From NCBI GenBank assembly GCA_028583405.1, contig CM053252.1, positions 37,414,240 to 37,478,239 on the forward strand: a DNA stretch of 64,000 bases. The letters are read 5' to 3'. Position numbers and translations under genes: made by a program. This document shows positions 21,544 to 35,330 of the stretch, in pieces (the stretch's first letter is position 1; every line of letters starts with the position of its first letter). The stretch is from Pogonophryne albipinna. Taxonomy: Eukaryota > Chordata > Actinopteri > Perciformes > Artedidraconidae. Below the pieces are notes generated by a model that worked only from the letters and a program-made list of their open reading frames with translations, was not told where the DNA came from and ran no database searches.

Positions 21544-21775
21544 ATGGAAGTGGTTGCAAAACCTAATACCACATCTCCGGTGTGGGAATATTTCAACGAG
21601 GCGAACCTACGGACTTGAATGGGTGTGTTGCATTTGTTTTAAAAAGGTAGCAACAAAAGTTAGCAATACGACCAACCTTAAACTGCACCTGAAACACAAC
21701 CTAGCCATTCCGTGTTCCCAGCTGGGAGCAAACACGGCAGCTGGAGAGCCCCCACCTGCTCGAAATCTTTGAAAT
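21544..21775 (+). pseudogene. BED zinc finger of the outer hAT, frameshifted
   Basis: An ATG at 21544 opens MEVVAKPNTT then SPVWEYFNEANLRT, the start of a BED finger, and stops at a TGA near 21616. The rest lies in the next frame: WVCCICFKKV with the Cys pair and SNTTNLKLHLKHN with the His pair, ending at 21772. It is thus one BED finger broken by a frameshift. It would have been the DNA-binding N-terminus of the hAT transposase. The roughly 470 bp before the right end hold no catalytic domain, so the remainder of the gene is deleted. Confidence 0.7.
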
Positions 21776-22257
21776 ACAGATTTAGATATGGCCTGTTGAG
21801 GCATCGGGGTCTTTGTATGGACAGTGGACTGTACACTTGACTGTTGTTTTAAGGAGTTTTTTTTTGCTTGGGAGACAATGTGTGCTCATATTTATTTATG
21901 TATTTATATATATATATGAGAAAGAGAGCTCTGTTTTCCAGCCTGAGTCTATTTAATTGATTGTTTTTGGTTGTGTGTGATTTTAATTTGTTATAATTAA
22001 ATGTATTTGTTTTATTTATTTAATATAATTTATATATTTTAATATTATTTCACATTTCACATTTCATTTTCATTTCACATTTCATAACAAAGTTATGTTT
22101 GAAAGGATGTACTTTAATTATTATTATATATTATCATTATGTCAGTGGTCTAAAATGGTCTTACAATGGTGCCGACAATATTATCGTTTATCGCAATAAT
22201 TTCCGGGAAAATGTATCGTCCAACAAAATTAATTATCGTGACAGGCCTACTCTGGGT

Positions 22258-23999
22258 CTCTATATACTATACTAACAACTAACTTGCATTACCAATAAGC
22301 TCAATACAACAGATCACAAAGACAGTTATAGTATGGGAAATAACCAAATCAACACAAGTACAAACCGTACAACAGTAAATAGGTTCTATGCTTACTTACT
22401 GCATGCTAAATACTATTTCCAGTGAAAGTCCTGTTGGACAGGGGTTACTCTGCTTGCAGGCTTAGCTGGCAAATCCAATGAGATGAAAAGAAGCCGGGCT
22501 GAGGTTGTTGTTGCAACCTGATGCTTGGTTACTGGGCATTGCTGACAAGCCCTGCTCTAATAGGATTAATCTGCTTCCAAACACACTGCAGCTTGATCTG
22601 ATTTCTAGACGATGTGTAGGTGTCAACGATTGGGCATGTGTTTCTGTCTCCTCTCGGGGCGTTTTTTATAATTACTCTGCACATATTGATTATGTAATGT
22701 AGTCGAGACAGAGAACGTATGGTAACATGAAACCTTGGTTCTATGAGTGAAGAGATTATCTCTTCAGCTCTTACACCGCATTGAAATGACCAGCAATAAA
22801 ACGGCTCTGTACTGACTCCATGTCGGCACAGGTGCTTTTTAAACATAATCATAGTGTGGTCGGGCAAGCCCCTTTTTTAAAAGAAGTTTCCAATTACTGT
22901 GAAACCCAAGTTTTCCATAAGAATTTAATGTATAACCAAATGTAATGTAGAAATATTCTTTTAATTGAGAAAAACATGGTTACAATGTAAGCATTAGACC
23001 TCTGGCCGACGTCGTTCCCATTCTCTCCGCTTCAAGAGAGGGAACCTCTTCTCTCTTTGTCTCACATGAGTTATTTTCTCCTTTCCTGCATTTTCCTCTA
23101 CCTCATCCTTTTTTAACACACACATGCAAGAAGACAAGACATCACCATGGAGGACATTAGCAGTAAATAGATGCCCTGCCTACACACACAAATAATCACA
23201 CGGAAAGTATCTTCATATCTAGAGCTGCACATTACATGTTCCAGCAGTCATCAGTAGGGAGGTACGGCCTTAAGTGTGTCAGTAAAGACAGAGTGGCCTA
23301 ATTTGATTCCTCCTAGTAGACTCTGAGGATAAGAGTAGTTCATAATGAATGCGTATCCCTAAGAGATCCACTGAAACTCTGTCTTTCTATGTCTCAGGAA
23401 GACATACACGGTGTGATGCTAACAAACTGGAGCGGCTCTCAATGACCAGAATAGCCTCATCAATTCAGAAGTGGATCATTCATCTCAAGGACAAATGGGC
23501 AGAGGGACATCGTTTGAATGGAGGCACTTTCTGCTTGCTTTATTGCACATTTAGATAGAATTGAATATGTAAGCTGGAGATTGGGATGTCGGTCAGTTTG
23601 TAGGTCAGTCACTTCCAGGGCAAATTTGTGTCTACTTGTAGATCTCTTCAACAGGATTGAACGAAGAGAAGATTTCAGATATAAGAGATTACTTTATCGT
23701 CAGCCAACTGTATAGTGTGCAGTACATAGAGGAACACCATTTTTACCTTTAATTGCCTTTTTTGACCAAGTCTCTGGGATGACTCACATGTAATGATTGG
23801 GTTGGGATTCTAACAGCAACGTTAATATACCTTTGAAAGGTCCACGCATGGTTAAAGGTGTACCTCTTTGTCTTGGAACCACGGCAGGACAGAATAGTAC
23901 TGGGTAAACATAATTGACGGACAAGCCAATACTGGACCGATGGATGGGTGTGTTGTGAAGATGAACAGATGGACATGGGAACACTAGGATGATAGACGC
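22258..23999. other. no gene; possible DIRS-like end near 22.7 kb
   Basis: Mostly unassigned. About 22700-22840 (ACGTATGGTAAC, then TTGGTTCTATGAGTGAAGAG) recalls the termini of fish DIRS/YR retroelements, but I cannot show an inverted partner. No coding region seen. Confidence 0.3.
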
Positions 24000-24005
24000 T
24001 GTATA

Positions 24006-24110
24006 CCAGTGGTTCTCAAACTTTTTCTGGCATTCCCCACTTTGAACAGGCGGGCCTTTTCAAGCCCCACCTGTTCCTCATCGCTCCAATAAAATGTCAA
24101 GCTTAAAATT
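24006..24110 (+). mobile_element. hAT terminal fragment
   Basis: Begins CAGTGGTTCTCAAACTTTTT, a typical hAT 5' end followed by CCCCACTTTGAACAGGCGGG. No opposite end seen nearby. Confidence 0.5.
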
Positions 24111-24131
24111 GTCAAATGTATCGTTCTATAA

Positions 24132-24250
24132 CAGGGGTCTCCAACCTTTTTTAGGATGAGAGCTACTTTCAAAATATAAAACAAGTCGTGAGCTACTTTT
24201 ACTCCTCTTTTTGTGTTTTTTGCAGTGTATATATTTAGCACATTTTAACA
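24132..24250 (+). mobile_element. second hAT terminal fragment
   Basis: Begins CAGGGGTCTCCAACCTTTTT then GAGAGCTACTTTCAAAATA, another common hAT end, abutting the preceding one. Its partner is not visible. Confidence 0.5.
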
Positions 24251-24725
24251 TTATTATATGCTTACCTTTAACCTTTGTTTAACCTTTAACCTGTTTGGGT
24301 CTGTGGGACCCGTTTGCAGTGTTTACTAAAATAACATGTATGCAATTTAATTATTTTAACCTGCTTTATTTGGGAGTGGACCTCACATCCTAGGGGGGTC
24401 CGGGGGCATGCACCCCCAGGAAGATTTTTTTTTAAATGTTGAAGTTAAAAGCATCAATCTGGTGCACCAAAATGAATTTATGGATACAGCTCTCAACACT
24501 CAGATGAAAGGGAGCTGTATACTTTTCAATAATCCAAACATCTTTAGAATATGATCACAACCAACAACAAATCATTTAAACTTGTTTATTCTTATCTTAT
24601 GTTACCTATAGCATTCTTTCTTTTTATTTATGCATATTTTACTAATCACTCCCCTTTTTTTACACACTGGAATGATTTCTTACTTTATTATTTACAACTA
24701 GGCTATATTAAATAGATAAAGGTGT

Positions 24726-24726
<1 letters not shown>

Positions 24727-24818
<92 letters not shown>
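24727..24818. repeat. (CT)n microsatellite with short (CA)n
   Basis: Pure CT repeats to about 24808, then five CA units. Confidence 0.97.
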
Positions 24819-24820
24819 TA

Positions 24821-25394
24821 CCTCATTCACATCAACGATGTTTCAGGGCCGGTTCGGAGCTGGAGCTTGAAAAGCATCGGGTTTTCCTGTTCACACCGCA
24901 GCGGAGCAGCCTCTTAGCTCCAGAATCCGGTTAGTTTCAAGCACCAAAAAATTGTCCGGCCAGAGCAAAAGCACTGCATACGTCAGGCTTACGTCGAGGC
25001 GGGGGCAGGGGCGGGATCAACTCCTGAACAACAACAAAAAGCCCGCGTTTTATCCAGCTTGTACACAACGATGGAGAAACTTAACAAGCAGCAGTGGTCC
25101 ACTGAAGAGACCAGCTACCTACTGGGAATCTGGTCTTCCGAAGAGGCACAGAGGAAGCTGGAGCACAATCGGCCATTGTTGTTGTTGTGAGCTGTGAGGG
25201 GTTTCCGCGCGGTTTGGCTTTATGAAGCAGGCACGCAAACGGTTACGTCATGACACAAACGATGACGCAATGACGCAGCACCAGTCGGACTCTGGGCAGT
25301 GTGAAAAGAGCCAGAGCTAAACCGAAGAACCTGTTCTGAACCTGAAAAGCTCTAGCACGGAGCTTGAACCGGAGTTGCGTTGGTGTGAATGAGG
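24821..25394 (+). mobile_element. Harbinger-like element with Myb-like ORF
   Basis: 574 bp with 17-bp inverted ends (CCTCATTCACATCAACG at 24821-24837 and the reverse complement with one mismatch at 25378-25394). Further inverted similarity lies inside each end (GGAGCTTGAA and CTCTAG blocks). A related copy in the other orientation is at about 33350-33510. The superfamily is inferred from the Myb-like frame it carries. Confidence 0.6.
25071..25190 (+). CDS. truncated Myb/SANT-like DNA-binding ORF
   Basis: A 39-codon frame, MEKLNKQQWSTEETSYLLG then IWSSEEAQRKLE, resembling the first helices of Myb_DNA-bind_4 domains (W-S-x-E-E-x..L..IW). Such domains occur in the accessory protein of PIF/Harbinger transposons and in some host regulators. 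It ends in an unrelated leucine run (HNRPLLLL) after about one third of a domain, so it is a truncated relic inside a short transposon and probably not functional. Confidence 0.5.
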   Translation: MEKLNKQQWSTEETSYLLGIWSSEEAQRKLEHNRPLLLL

Positions 25395-25600
25395 TAACAG
25401 AGGCTGTGTGCTCCTCCGTGTCGATGACGGCTTGCGTTAAAAAATAATAATAAACATAGGCCTATTTGTAAAGTGGGGGGACAAACGGGATTTCGAAAAG
25501 TGTCACGGTTAAACTCCTTATGCAGTGGTGAGGTGCCGCTCCACATTGCTTTTCTTCCCCACTGCAAAGCTGTTTTCCCGGTGGCAAATTGGATTCATAG

Positions 25601-28184
<2,584 letters not shown>

Positions 28185-28190
28185 TACCCC

Positions 28191-28661
28191 TTGACTGCCT
28201 CACAGTTTTCAGATGCTTTTAATACTTATCCGATTTGTAAATTAGAGGTGAACTGTGCTTTTAGTGCGGATGAGCTTATCTCTTTGTTTGATTCGACATG
28301 CACACTAATACTGGATTCCGTTGCTCCTTTTACGCTTAGACGCAACAAAGTTCTCTCAGAGCCGTGGCTCAATGATTGTACTCGCGCTTTTAGACGCGCT
28401 TGTAGGCGTGCAGAGAGAAAATGGAAAAAGGATAAACTTCATGTCTCCTTAGAAATTCTTCGTGCTTGCCTTTCCGATTATCAGACGGCAGTCAAAGCAG
28501 CCAAAACAGAGTATATTTCTCTGTTAATCTCCAAAAATAGCCATAAACCTCAAGTTCTTTTTAATGTCCTCAATTCGATCATTAATCCTTGTGATGCTTC
28601 TCCAATTGTGCCATCAACTACTCTCTGCGATACATTTCTTAAATTTGTTATCTTATCTTAG
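28191..28661 (+). pseudogene. LINE linker between endonuclease and RT
   Basis: A 156-codon frame with the SEPWLNDCTRAFRRACRRAERKW segment and SDYQTAVKAAKTEYISLLI, the basic linker typical of L2/CR1-group proteins between endonuclease and reverse transcriptase. It stops just after TLCDTFLKF, where intact relatives run on. The RT continues in the next frame, so a frameshift with a small deletion lies at about 28645-28665. The endonuclease is absent at the 5' side, as expected from truncated target-primed insertion. Confidence 0.75.
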
Positions 28662-30279
28662 GCTAGCCTATACTAGTGCTACCCCAGATCCTGCTACCTT
28701 TCTGTGCCCTGCTGTCCTCGACCATTTTGAGCCTGTATCCCTCTCTTCTCTCACGGAAGTAGTCAAGCACCTGCGGCCGACAAACTGCACCTTAGACAGC
28801 ATTCCCTCTCGCTTCCTTAGAGATGTTTTTGAATCAGTTGGAGCAAGTGTTTTATTGCTTGTAAACACCTCTCTTGGCTCAGGATGTGTCCCAGCTGCCT
28901 TCAAACATGCCGTGGTTAAGCCACTACTTAAAAAGAAAAATCTCGATCGCTCCATTCTCGCAAATTTCAGGCCCATCTCCCAGCTACCCTTTTTATTATC
29001 TAAAGCCCTGGAGCGAGTAGTCTACGTCCAGCTGCAGTCATTTTTAACCACGCATGGCATCCATGAAACATTTCAGTCTGGCTTTAAACCCATGCACAGC
29101 ACTGAAACAGCCCTTTTAAGAGTTTTTAATGATCTGCTCTTAGCCGCCGATTCAGGCAGCCCAGCTGTTTTGGTGCTGTTAGATTTAACTGCTGCCTTTG
29201 ACACTGTGGATCATAGTATCCTGTTGTCACGGCTTGAACAGTCCGCAGGCATTACAGGCTCTGCTCTTGCATGGTTCAGGTCTTATTTGACGGACCGTAG
29301 CTTCTCAGTGCAGTTAGGTGTCTTCTCCTCTGCCAAAGCCCCTCTTACCTTTGGGGTTCCCCAAGGCTCGATTCTGGGCCCCATCCTTTTTTTATTGTAC
29401 ATACTGCCCCTAGGTTTAATTCTTACAAAACAAAATATCCCCTTCCATTGTTACGCTGATGATGTACAGATGTACCTGCCTCTCAATCAAAATGCCAACT
29501 CATTACAGCAGTTGAAGGACTGCTTAAGAGAGATTAAATCCTGGCTGAGCCAAAACTTCCTCACCCTTAATGAGAGTAAGACCGAGGTCATCTTTTTTGG
29601 ACCCCAACCAACAGTCTCCCCGGTTGATATTCTGGGCTCCGTCAATAAAAATATCTTCCCCTCTGTTATGAACCTTGGAGTGACCTTCAACAGCGCCTTT
29701 AAATTTGATAAGCAGGTTAGCACTGTAGTCAAGACCTGCTTTTTCAAAATACGACTATTGGCTAAGACCAAGTCGTTTTTATCTTTTAAAGACATAGAAA
29801 GGGTTATTAACGCCTTTGTTACCTCGAGACTGGATTACTGCAACGCTCTGTATGTGGGTATGGATCAGGCCTCAATTAGACGCCTCCAGCTAGTTCAGAA
29901 TGCAGCTGCACGTCTTCTCACTGGCCATAAAAAGCGCGACCATATCACCCCAATTCTGGCTTTATTGCATTGGCTTCCAGTTCGGTTCAGAATAGATTTC
30001 AAACTCCTTTTATTTGTTTTTAAAGCCCTAAATGGGCTGGCTCCTGCCTATATAGCCAAACTCCTCCATCGCTACACCCCAGGCAGAGCCTTAAGGTCGA
30101 CTGATCAGCTGTTGTTGATAGTGCCTAAGACCAGGCTTAAAACCCGAGGGCATCGAGCTTTCGCAGCGGCTGGCCCTAGGCTCTGGAATACTTTGCCCCT
30201 CCATGTGAGGTCGGCCCAGACCCTGGGGGGTTTTAAATCAACACTTAAAACTCACTTTTTCTCTTTGGCTTTTGTTTAA
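28564..30279 (+). CDS. L2-type reverse transcriptase
   Basis: A 571-codon frame; real homology begins near residue 30 after the frameshift. RT motifs in order: KPLLKKKNLD, NFRPISQLPFLLSKALERVV, FQSGFKPMHSTETALL, LLDLTAAFDTVDH with catalytic Asp207, VPQGSILGPILF, and YADD at residues 297-300 (29452-29463). The C-terminal region has LVQNAAARLLTGHKKRDHITP...LHWLPV and ends RLWNTLPLHVRS...FKSTLKTHFFSLAF, the standard L2-type end. The RT copies LINE RNA at nicked target sites. It lacks an endonuclease in frame, so this copy is not autonomous. Rex1/Babar is the main alternative family. Confidence 0.85.
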   Translation: MSSIRSLILVMLLQLCHQLLSAIHFLNLLSYLRLAYTSATPDPATFLCPAVLDHFEPVSLSSLTEVVKHLRPTNCTLDSIPSRFLRDVFESVGASVLLLVNTSLGSGCVPAAFKHAVVKPLLKKKNLDRSILANFRPISQLPFLLSKALERVVYVQLQSFLTTHGIHETFQSGFKPMHSTETALLRVFNDLLLAADSGSPAVLVLLDLTAAFDTVDHSILLSRLEQSAGITGSALAWFRSYLTDRSFSVQLGVFSSAKAPLTFGVPQGSILGPILFLLYILPLGLILTKQNIPFHCYADDVQMYLPLNQNANSLQQLKDCLREIKSWLSQNFLTLNESKTEVIFFGPQPTVSPVDILGSVNKNIFPSVMNLGVTFNSAFKFDKQVSTVVKTCFFKIRLLAKTKSFLSFKDIERVINAFVTSRLDYCNALYVGMDQASIRRLQLVQNAAARLLTGHKKRDHITPILALLHWLPVRFRIDFKLLLFVFKALNGLAPAYIAKLLHRYTPGRALRSTDQLLLIVPKTRLKTRGHRAFAAAGPRLWNTLPLHVRSAQTLGGFKSTLKTHFFSLAFV

Positions 30280-31387
30280 TTATCTATTTATTCATTTATT
30301 TATTTAGTTATTTATTTATTTATTCATTTAGTTCTTTATTTTAATATTTATAACATAACATAGGATTTCATAAAGTATTTTTAAAATAGTTTATACATTA
30401 TTCAAATATAGGAATAGTAGATAGGATTACTTCAAATATAGTACCTTATATTTCATCTTTTTTCCCTTTAGACCCTTGTGGTTTATTCTTAAAAACCCTT
30501 ACCCACCCCCCATTTCCCCTCTGCTGGTCTATGGCCTTGTAGAGGGTAACGGGGTACAGAGTCGCTTAGATAAGCGGGGGAGTGCATCTGACGAAGAGAT
30601 AGGTTGTTGTGCTCCTATCTCTGTTTCTTATCCTATATCTAATAGAACTGCTCGGGTCTTGATAGATTGAGTGGGGAAGTTCATGAGATCTTTCTAGAGG
30701 GTTATCAAGAATAACTTTTATCCATTGACCTTTTCCCTCTCGGTCTCTGTCTGTGTATTCTCTTGTTCCGATTAACCCAGCCAAATCTTTTTTCTTGTTT
30801 TGTATCTATATCTACGCCGGGATCCGGAGTCGAGGCTGATCCTCTTGCTGTAGTCCTGTGTCTTGGATCCTCTATCCCGAGTTCTGGATTAAGTCGTGGA
30901 CTTCGGGTTGTGGCTGAACCTGTCTCTGCGGTCCTGCCTTGGGTCTCGCCATGCTGCTTCCCTGATGGCTTCCACAGGATTGTAGCTGACATCCTCGTGG
31001 ATTCATCTTCTTATTACAGACACATGCATTTCCTAACATTCGGTCTATATGCTGTAAAATGTATTATCTCTTCGATTTACACACGGCATCTATTGCACGT
31101 CTGTCCGTCCTGGGAGAGGGATCCCTCCTCTGTTGCTCTCCCTGAGGTTTCTCCCATTTTTTCCCTTAAACTGTGGGTTTTCTCTGGAAGTTTTTCCTTG
31201 TACGATGTGAGGGTCTAAGGACAGAGGGTGTCGTTTTTCTCATACTGATATTCTGAACAATCTGTGCTGTTGTATTTGCTGTAAAGTGTCTCTACTGTAG
31301 GCTATTTTTATTTTATGTACAGCACTTTGGCTCGACCAAAAATCGTTTATAAATGTGCTATATAAATCAAACTTGATTTGATTTGAT
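30280..31387 (+). repeat. LINE 3' UTR and tail
   Basis: Starts with an ATTT-rich stretch (30285-30335). It includes GTCCTGGGAGAGGGATCCCT, GTGAGGGTCTAAGGACAGAG and the terminal AATGTGCTATATAAAT box before TGATT repeats. Same sequence type as 39596-40020. Confidence 0.8.
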
Positions 31388-31544
31388 ATTCAAATAACAG
31401 TAAAACTATGAAAATTCATTCTGCATAATGGTTTATTAGAATACTTAAGAAAAATTAAGAAAGGATAGTCTCGACCAACTAATGCCACTGCATTATTCTA
31501 AACTGTGATTGGCTGATTGGTCAAGGCTTGTGATCAAGTTAGAC

Positions 31545-32075
31545 AGGCGTTAAAGCCATGGATGTATTAAGAGAACTGTAAACAGCGTCAGAGGCGGGGC
31601 TTGTTCATTCCTATGAGAGTTGCTCAGTGGTGCATGAAGCCAAAATGGCCTGCCTCTTGAGAGACCAACATGTCACAAAAGTACCTGTAGGGGAGAGTGG
31701 GGTAAGAGGAGCCAGTGGGTAAGTTGACCCACCCCTAGGGAACTGTGCACATTTTTTGTCATCTGACCATACATTCAGGAAGCACCCATCATAAAGATTG
31801 ACAGAAGACATCCTGAAATAAAGATTGTTGTTTTTGTCATTTGACTATCGAATGTTTCCTTGGCTAGAAGACAACATACCTGTACAGCAGGTGAAAATTG
31901 GCTAAACGTACCCCACTCTCCCCTATGTGGCAAAAGTACCCGTATGTAAGCAAATGTACGTAGTGGCCAAATGGCGGCAATACCACTTCCATGTCAGTCT
32001 GTGACGTCATTGGCCCAAAAAATACTTTTTACTATTGACTTACATTGGGAAAGACAACACTGTATCCAGTTCTCT
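31545..32075 (+). repeat. interspersed repeat interrupted by a MITE
   Basis: Sequence on both sides of the 31.7-kb MITE. The right side (GTGTCAGT-like, then ATTGACTTACATTGGGAAAG and TATCCAGTTCTCT) matches 49630-50055, so it is a dispersed repeat. Confidence 0.55.
31688..31925. mobile_element. TA-flanked MITE
   Basis: A 234-bp body (31690-31923) with perfect 15-bp inverted ends GGGGAGAGTGGGGTA, flanked by TA on both sides. TA duplication suggests a Tc1/mariner-type origin. Non-coding. Confidence 0.75.
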
Positions 32076-33345
32076 GTATACTGTACATCCATGCCTAATT
32101 GGTTTATTTATTAAACCCAGTTTAGTCAGAAAGTGTACTGCAGAGTTTGTGGTAAATATTGGTGGGTTCATTACTATTAGCGAAACATTGAGCTGTATGA
32201 AACCTGTAGTCAGCACAATTACTATTTTCCTTTAGTGAACCATGCTGAAATGTGAACATACAGTATATATGGCCATTTTGACATTTACTGATACAGAAGT
32301 AGCTTGTCAATATGAGTTTGTGGGTCATTGTAAAGATGCCCATAACAACAAAATGACTTTGGTCTTAGGTTTTCAGAACAAATGCACATTTGATTTATAT
32401 TATTTTTGATGTGTAAACCTAACTTTTTGCTTTGACATAATCAGGCAATGATAAAGTGTAACTGAAAGCAAGGCTCAGTGAGACAGTTTGATATATGGAA
32501 AAATAATAGCAGGGTTAACCTTAAACACTGTATGAGAAAATGCACGTGGCCGCAAACATACAGTTTAATAATAATATTTATCAAGAAAATATTTTTGGAA
32601 AAGGGCAGTTTTTTCTGTGACAAAACCATATTCTACAGGAATAAATAGAAATGAAACATACTGGGTTATTTAAAATTCAAATGACTAATGTGATCTGGTA
32701 TATTGGACTCCACTTGATGGTTAGTGTTACATGGGGCCTCACAGGTTTTACAAGTGAGTAGTCATGTTACCAAAATAGTCTGGATACGTGTTCGGGTTTT
32801 TCCTATTTGACATGGATATAGTTTTATTTTGCCTCAAGCTTTGTTGACTGTCTCCCTCAAAGGAAACAAAGTTCTATGTGTGTTTTGTAGACGAATGCTG
32901 CTGTTTCCATTAAACTTATTTCATTCTGAAGGGGGTTATTCTAGCCAGGACTATATTTCCACTCTAGTTTGTGTGTGGGTGGCTTTAAACAGCACTCATT
33001 CTATCCCTGACCCAGCTTGCTTTCATCAGCGTCTGCTCCATGCCGATAGGCTTGCTAAACCCCTGACCACATATCAGCAAATCAATAATGTCTTTTTAAA
33101 TTAAAAATAAACTGCCCAGTGCAGTTTTCCACCAATCAATGAAGCTCAGCCTTACTCCCACAGCATTGGTTGGCACTGATACTCAACAGACACAGCAGAC
33201 ATTTGCCATGCTCCAATCAACATTTATCATGGAGCAAACAAAGAAATGTCAACTCCATGTTGTTTTAAATAATACAAATTCACTGGAAAAAGTCTTCAAT
33301 CAATGAGTGGCTTGGAAAAACTATGGTGACACATAAAATAACCCA
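32076..33345. other. no gene seen
   Basis: AT-rich, unassigned. Short open frames have no domain or codon signal I can recognise. Confidence 0.4.
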
Positions 33346-33349
33346 CTAA

Positions 33350-33510
33350 TGCCCCTTTCACACCAACGCGGTTCCCGCTCCGTGCTAGAGCTTTTCTGGT
33401 TGGGAACCGGTTTTTCTTTTCAGCCCCCGTTTTGTTCACACCGCCCAGAGCCCGACTGGTGCTGCCTCTGCTGCGTCATGACGTCACCGTTTACGTTGCT
33501 GATTTTCTCC
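33350..33510 (-). mobile_element. second Harbinger-like copy, one end
   Basis: TTTCACACCAACGCGGTTCC, CTCCGTGCTAGAGCTTTTC, a CACACCGCCCAGAGCC-like block and GACTGGTGCTGC match the reverse complement of the right end of the element at 24821-25394. The other end was not found. Confidence 0.6.
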
Positions 33511-34339
33511 CCAACGGCGTCGGGTCGATGACCGTGTTGCTTTTAATCATACGAAGCCAGATTAAATTAAATAACTACTTCTCAACCCTTGTACTTTTCT
33601 CTCGAGTGCCGTGGTTCATTGATCACAATATGTGATTCAGCTGCATTTACCGACCGTTGCAGTGCTGCCCGCTGTTTGGCATCACAATGCGGTTATGAAA
33701 GTTTCTTTGGTATAACAAACATTCCACTGTAGCGCCGGTACATTAATGGGAAACCCTACATGTTTGAGCACCCTCTAGGAAACGTCAAGCAGCACCCCCA
33801 AAAGAAAATCTCTGGTGCCGCCACTGGCCGCGGCACATGACGGTTTTGTGTGCCCTCCCATGAAAATCATATGCCCTCTCTGTAGATTTGTTCTGGCGCC
33901 GGGTCTGTATATAAACATCTAAGTTTCTCGTTCCCCGCCACTTTTGTACATATAAAAACGCCACTTTACATTTAAACACCAAAAATTACATTAGAAAACT
34001 GTATATTTCCCTATTCCTAAATAATGAAATAAGAAAAAAAGAAACACATTTTGTTGTCAGTTGCCTAGCAACAGTGTTCACGTAACGTACAACACTTGAA
34101 AGCCAATTATTATCATAGATGTGACGCAAATATGACTACCAAATTAATTTAAAGGAAGTAACGCTAACGTTACGTTAATAGTACCATTTAAAATAAAAAA
34201 CTTACTTGGGGTCCTTGACTTTGCTCCATGTTGGACAGCGATCCTCCAGACTGTTTTTCTGTTCCAGCACACGGCCTCCTGTCGGTGTGCTACGGCTACT
34301 ATTAACGTAGCTATTATAGTAAGGTGCTGGTATATATAT
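33511..34339. other. no gene seen
   Basis: Unassigned sequence, ending in a (TA)n run at 34331-34347 that served as the target for the next element. Confidence 0.4.
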
Positions 34340-34748
34340 ATATATATTAGGGCTGTCAAGTTAACGCGTTAACGCAAAAAAAAATTAACGCCACTAATTA
34401 TTTTAACGCGATTAACGCATGTGTATTTTTTGTCCTCGGCCGCCCCGTAGTTTCAGAGCGCATCGAGTTTAAAATATCATCTACAAGCTGATGCTGACAG
34501 CCCCGCTCCTGCCGCCCGCTTGCGGCAGACCACACTTCCACGCTCACCGGCAGGCACCGACTGGCCATCGGGAGGACCGGGAGGGTGTGTGTATGTGTGG
34601 CGAGAGAGATAACGGGCACACCTTACGTGTATTGTTGTTGTTAGCATCTGGTGCTAGCTAGCTGCGCTAACGGATATAAGGAGCTGTTTCAATGAAAACA
34701 GAGGAGCGACATTTCGCCGACAACTCCGCAACACTTGACTTTATGCAG

Positions 34749-35330
34749 GTAGCCAGACAGTGGGACATTGCACGAAAAGTCAGCACACTCAGCACGGATA
34801 GTGCGCGCAACATGATTGCAGCGTCCAGGCAGCTCCCGTTCGAGCATATGCCTTGAGTTCATACTTGTCAACCCTCCCGATTTTCGCGGGAGACTCCCGA
34901 TTTCATAGCCCTCTCCCGGTTTCCTCCCGGGGTCATATTTCTCCCGATTTCTGACAAAATCAGATTTACACACGACTGTTTCCACTCGGACTTTATTACA
35001 GCTACACCATTGTTTGGTTTCCATGGTAGCGCGTCTCTTTAGTAGCATGCGCAACTAGATAGTCACAGAAAAACAGAACAAGAATGGACAACTCGACCCT
35101 CTGTTCACTCCTTTCCTGGTCCAGCCCACACATATGTTCCATCAAGAGGATGGTGCTACATGCCGCAAGGCATTGCACTCAGAACTACAATAAGCACGTT
35201 AATGTTAATCTAACAGCTCCCCCTCCCCGCGGTGCTTTTGAAATGCTCCCGATTTCTGATGTCTCAAGGTTGGCAAGTATGCTTGAGTTGCACATAGCTC
35301 CAACGATCCATCACAGTGTCTCTCCACACA
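34749..35330 (+). pseudogene. hAT transposase fragment, split by insertion
   Basis: Frame from 34749 reads VARQWDIARKVSTLSTDSAR then NMIAASRQLPFEHMP, typical of the hAT catalytic region. An element inserted directly after it (34860-35281). On the far side a short continuation (VAHS) is seen before frame loss and a CA repeat. Only about 50 residues of a protein normally over 500 survive. It would have been the DDE transposase moving the surrounding element. Confidence 0.7.
34852..35289. mobile_element. non-autonomous hAT inside hAT
   Basis: Body 34860-35281 with 14-bp inverted ends CATACTTGTCAACC (one mismatch at the far end), flanked by the exact 8-bp direct repeat CTTGAGTT (34852-34859 and 35282-35289). 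Interior has CTCCCGATTTC repeats near both ends and no transposase. Confidence 0.9.

Larger units (their letters stand above)
11910..22257 (+). mobile_element. hAT element (outer shell of nest)
   Basis: Ends TAGGCCTGTCGCGATAA (from 11918) and inverted ...CGTGACAGGCCTA (to 22249) are flanked by an exact 8-bp direct repeat CTCTGGGT (11910-11917 and 22250-22257). The element's own sequence is about 1 kb: 11918-12073 plus 21398-22249. Everything between is later insertion. It carries only a BED finger and no catalytic domain, so it is non-autonomous. Confidence 0.85.
28185..31390 (+). mobile_element. L2-type LINE, 5'-truncated
   Basis: A non-LTR retrotransposon lacking its endonuclease. It starts in the linker before the reverse transcriptase, has a long RT frame, a roughly 1.1-kb 3' UTR, and ends in TTGATTTGATTTG-type short repeats near 31387. 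The 3' UTR is shared with a second fragment at 39.6-40.0 kb. Confidence 0.85.

Noticed and set aside
28668..28976. Minus-strand ORFs within the LINE (28668-28976, 29487-29795)
   Set aside because: Shadows of the plus-strand reverse transcriptase frame.
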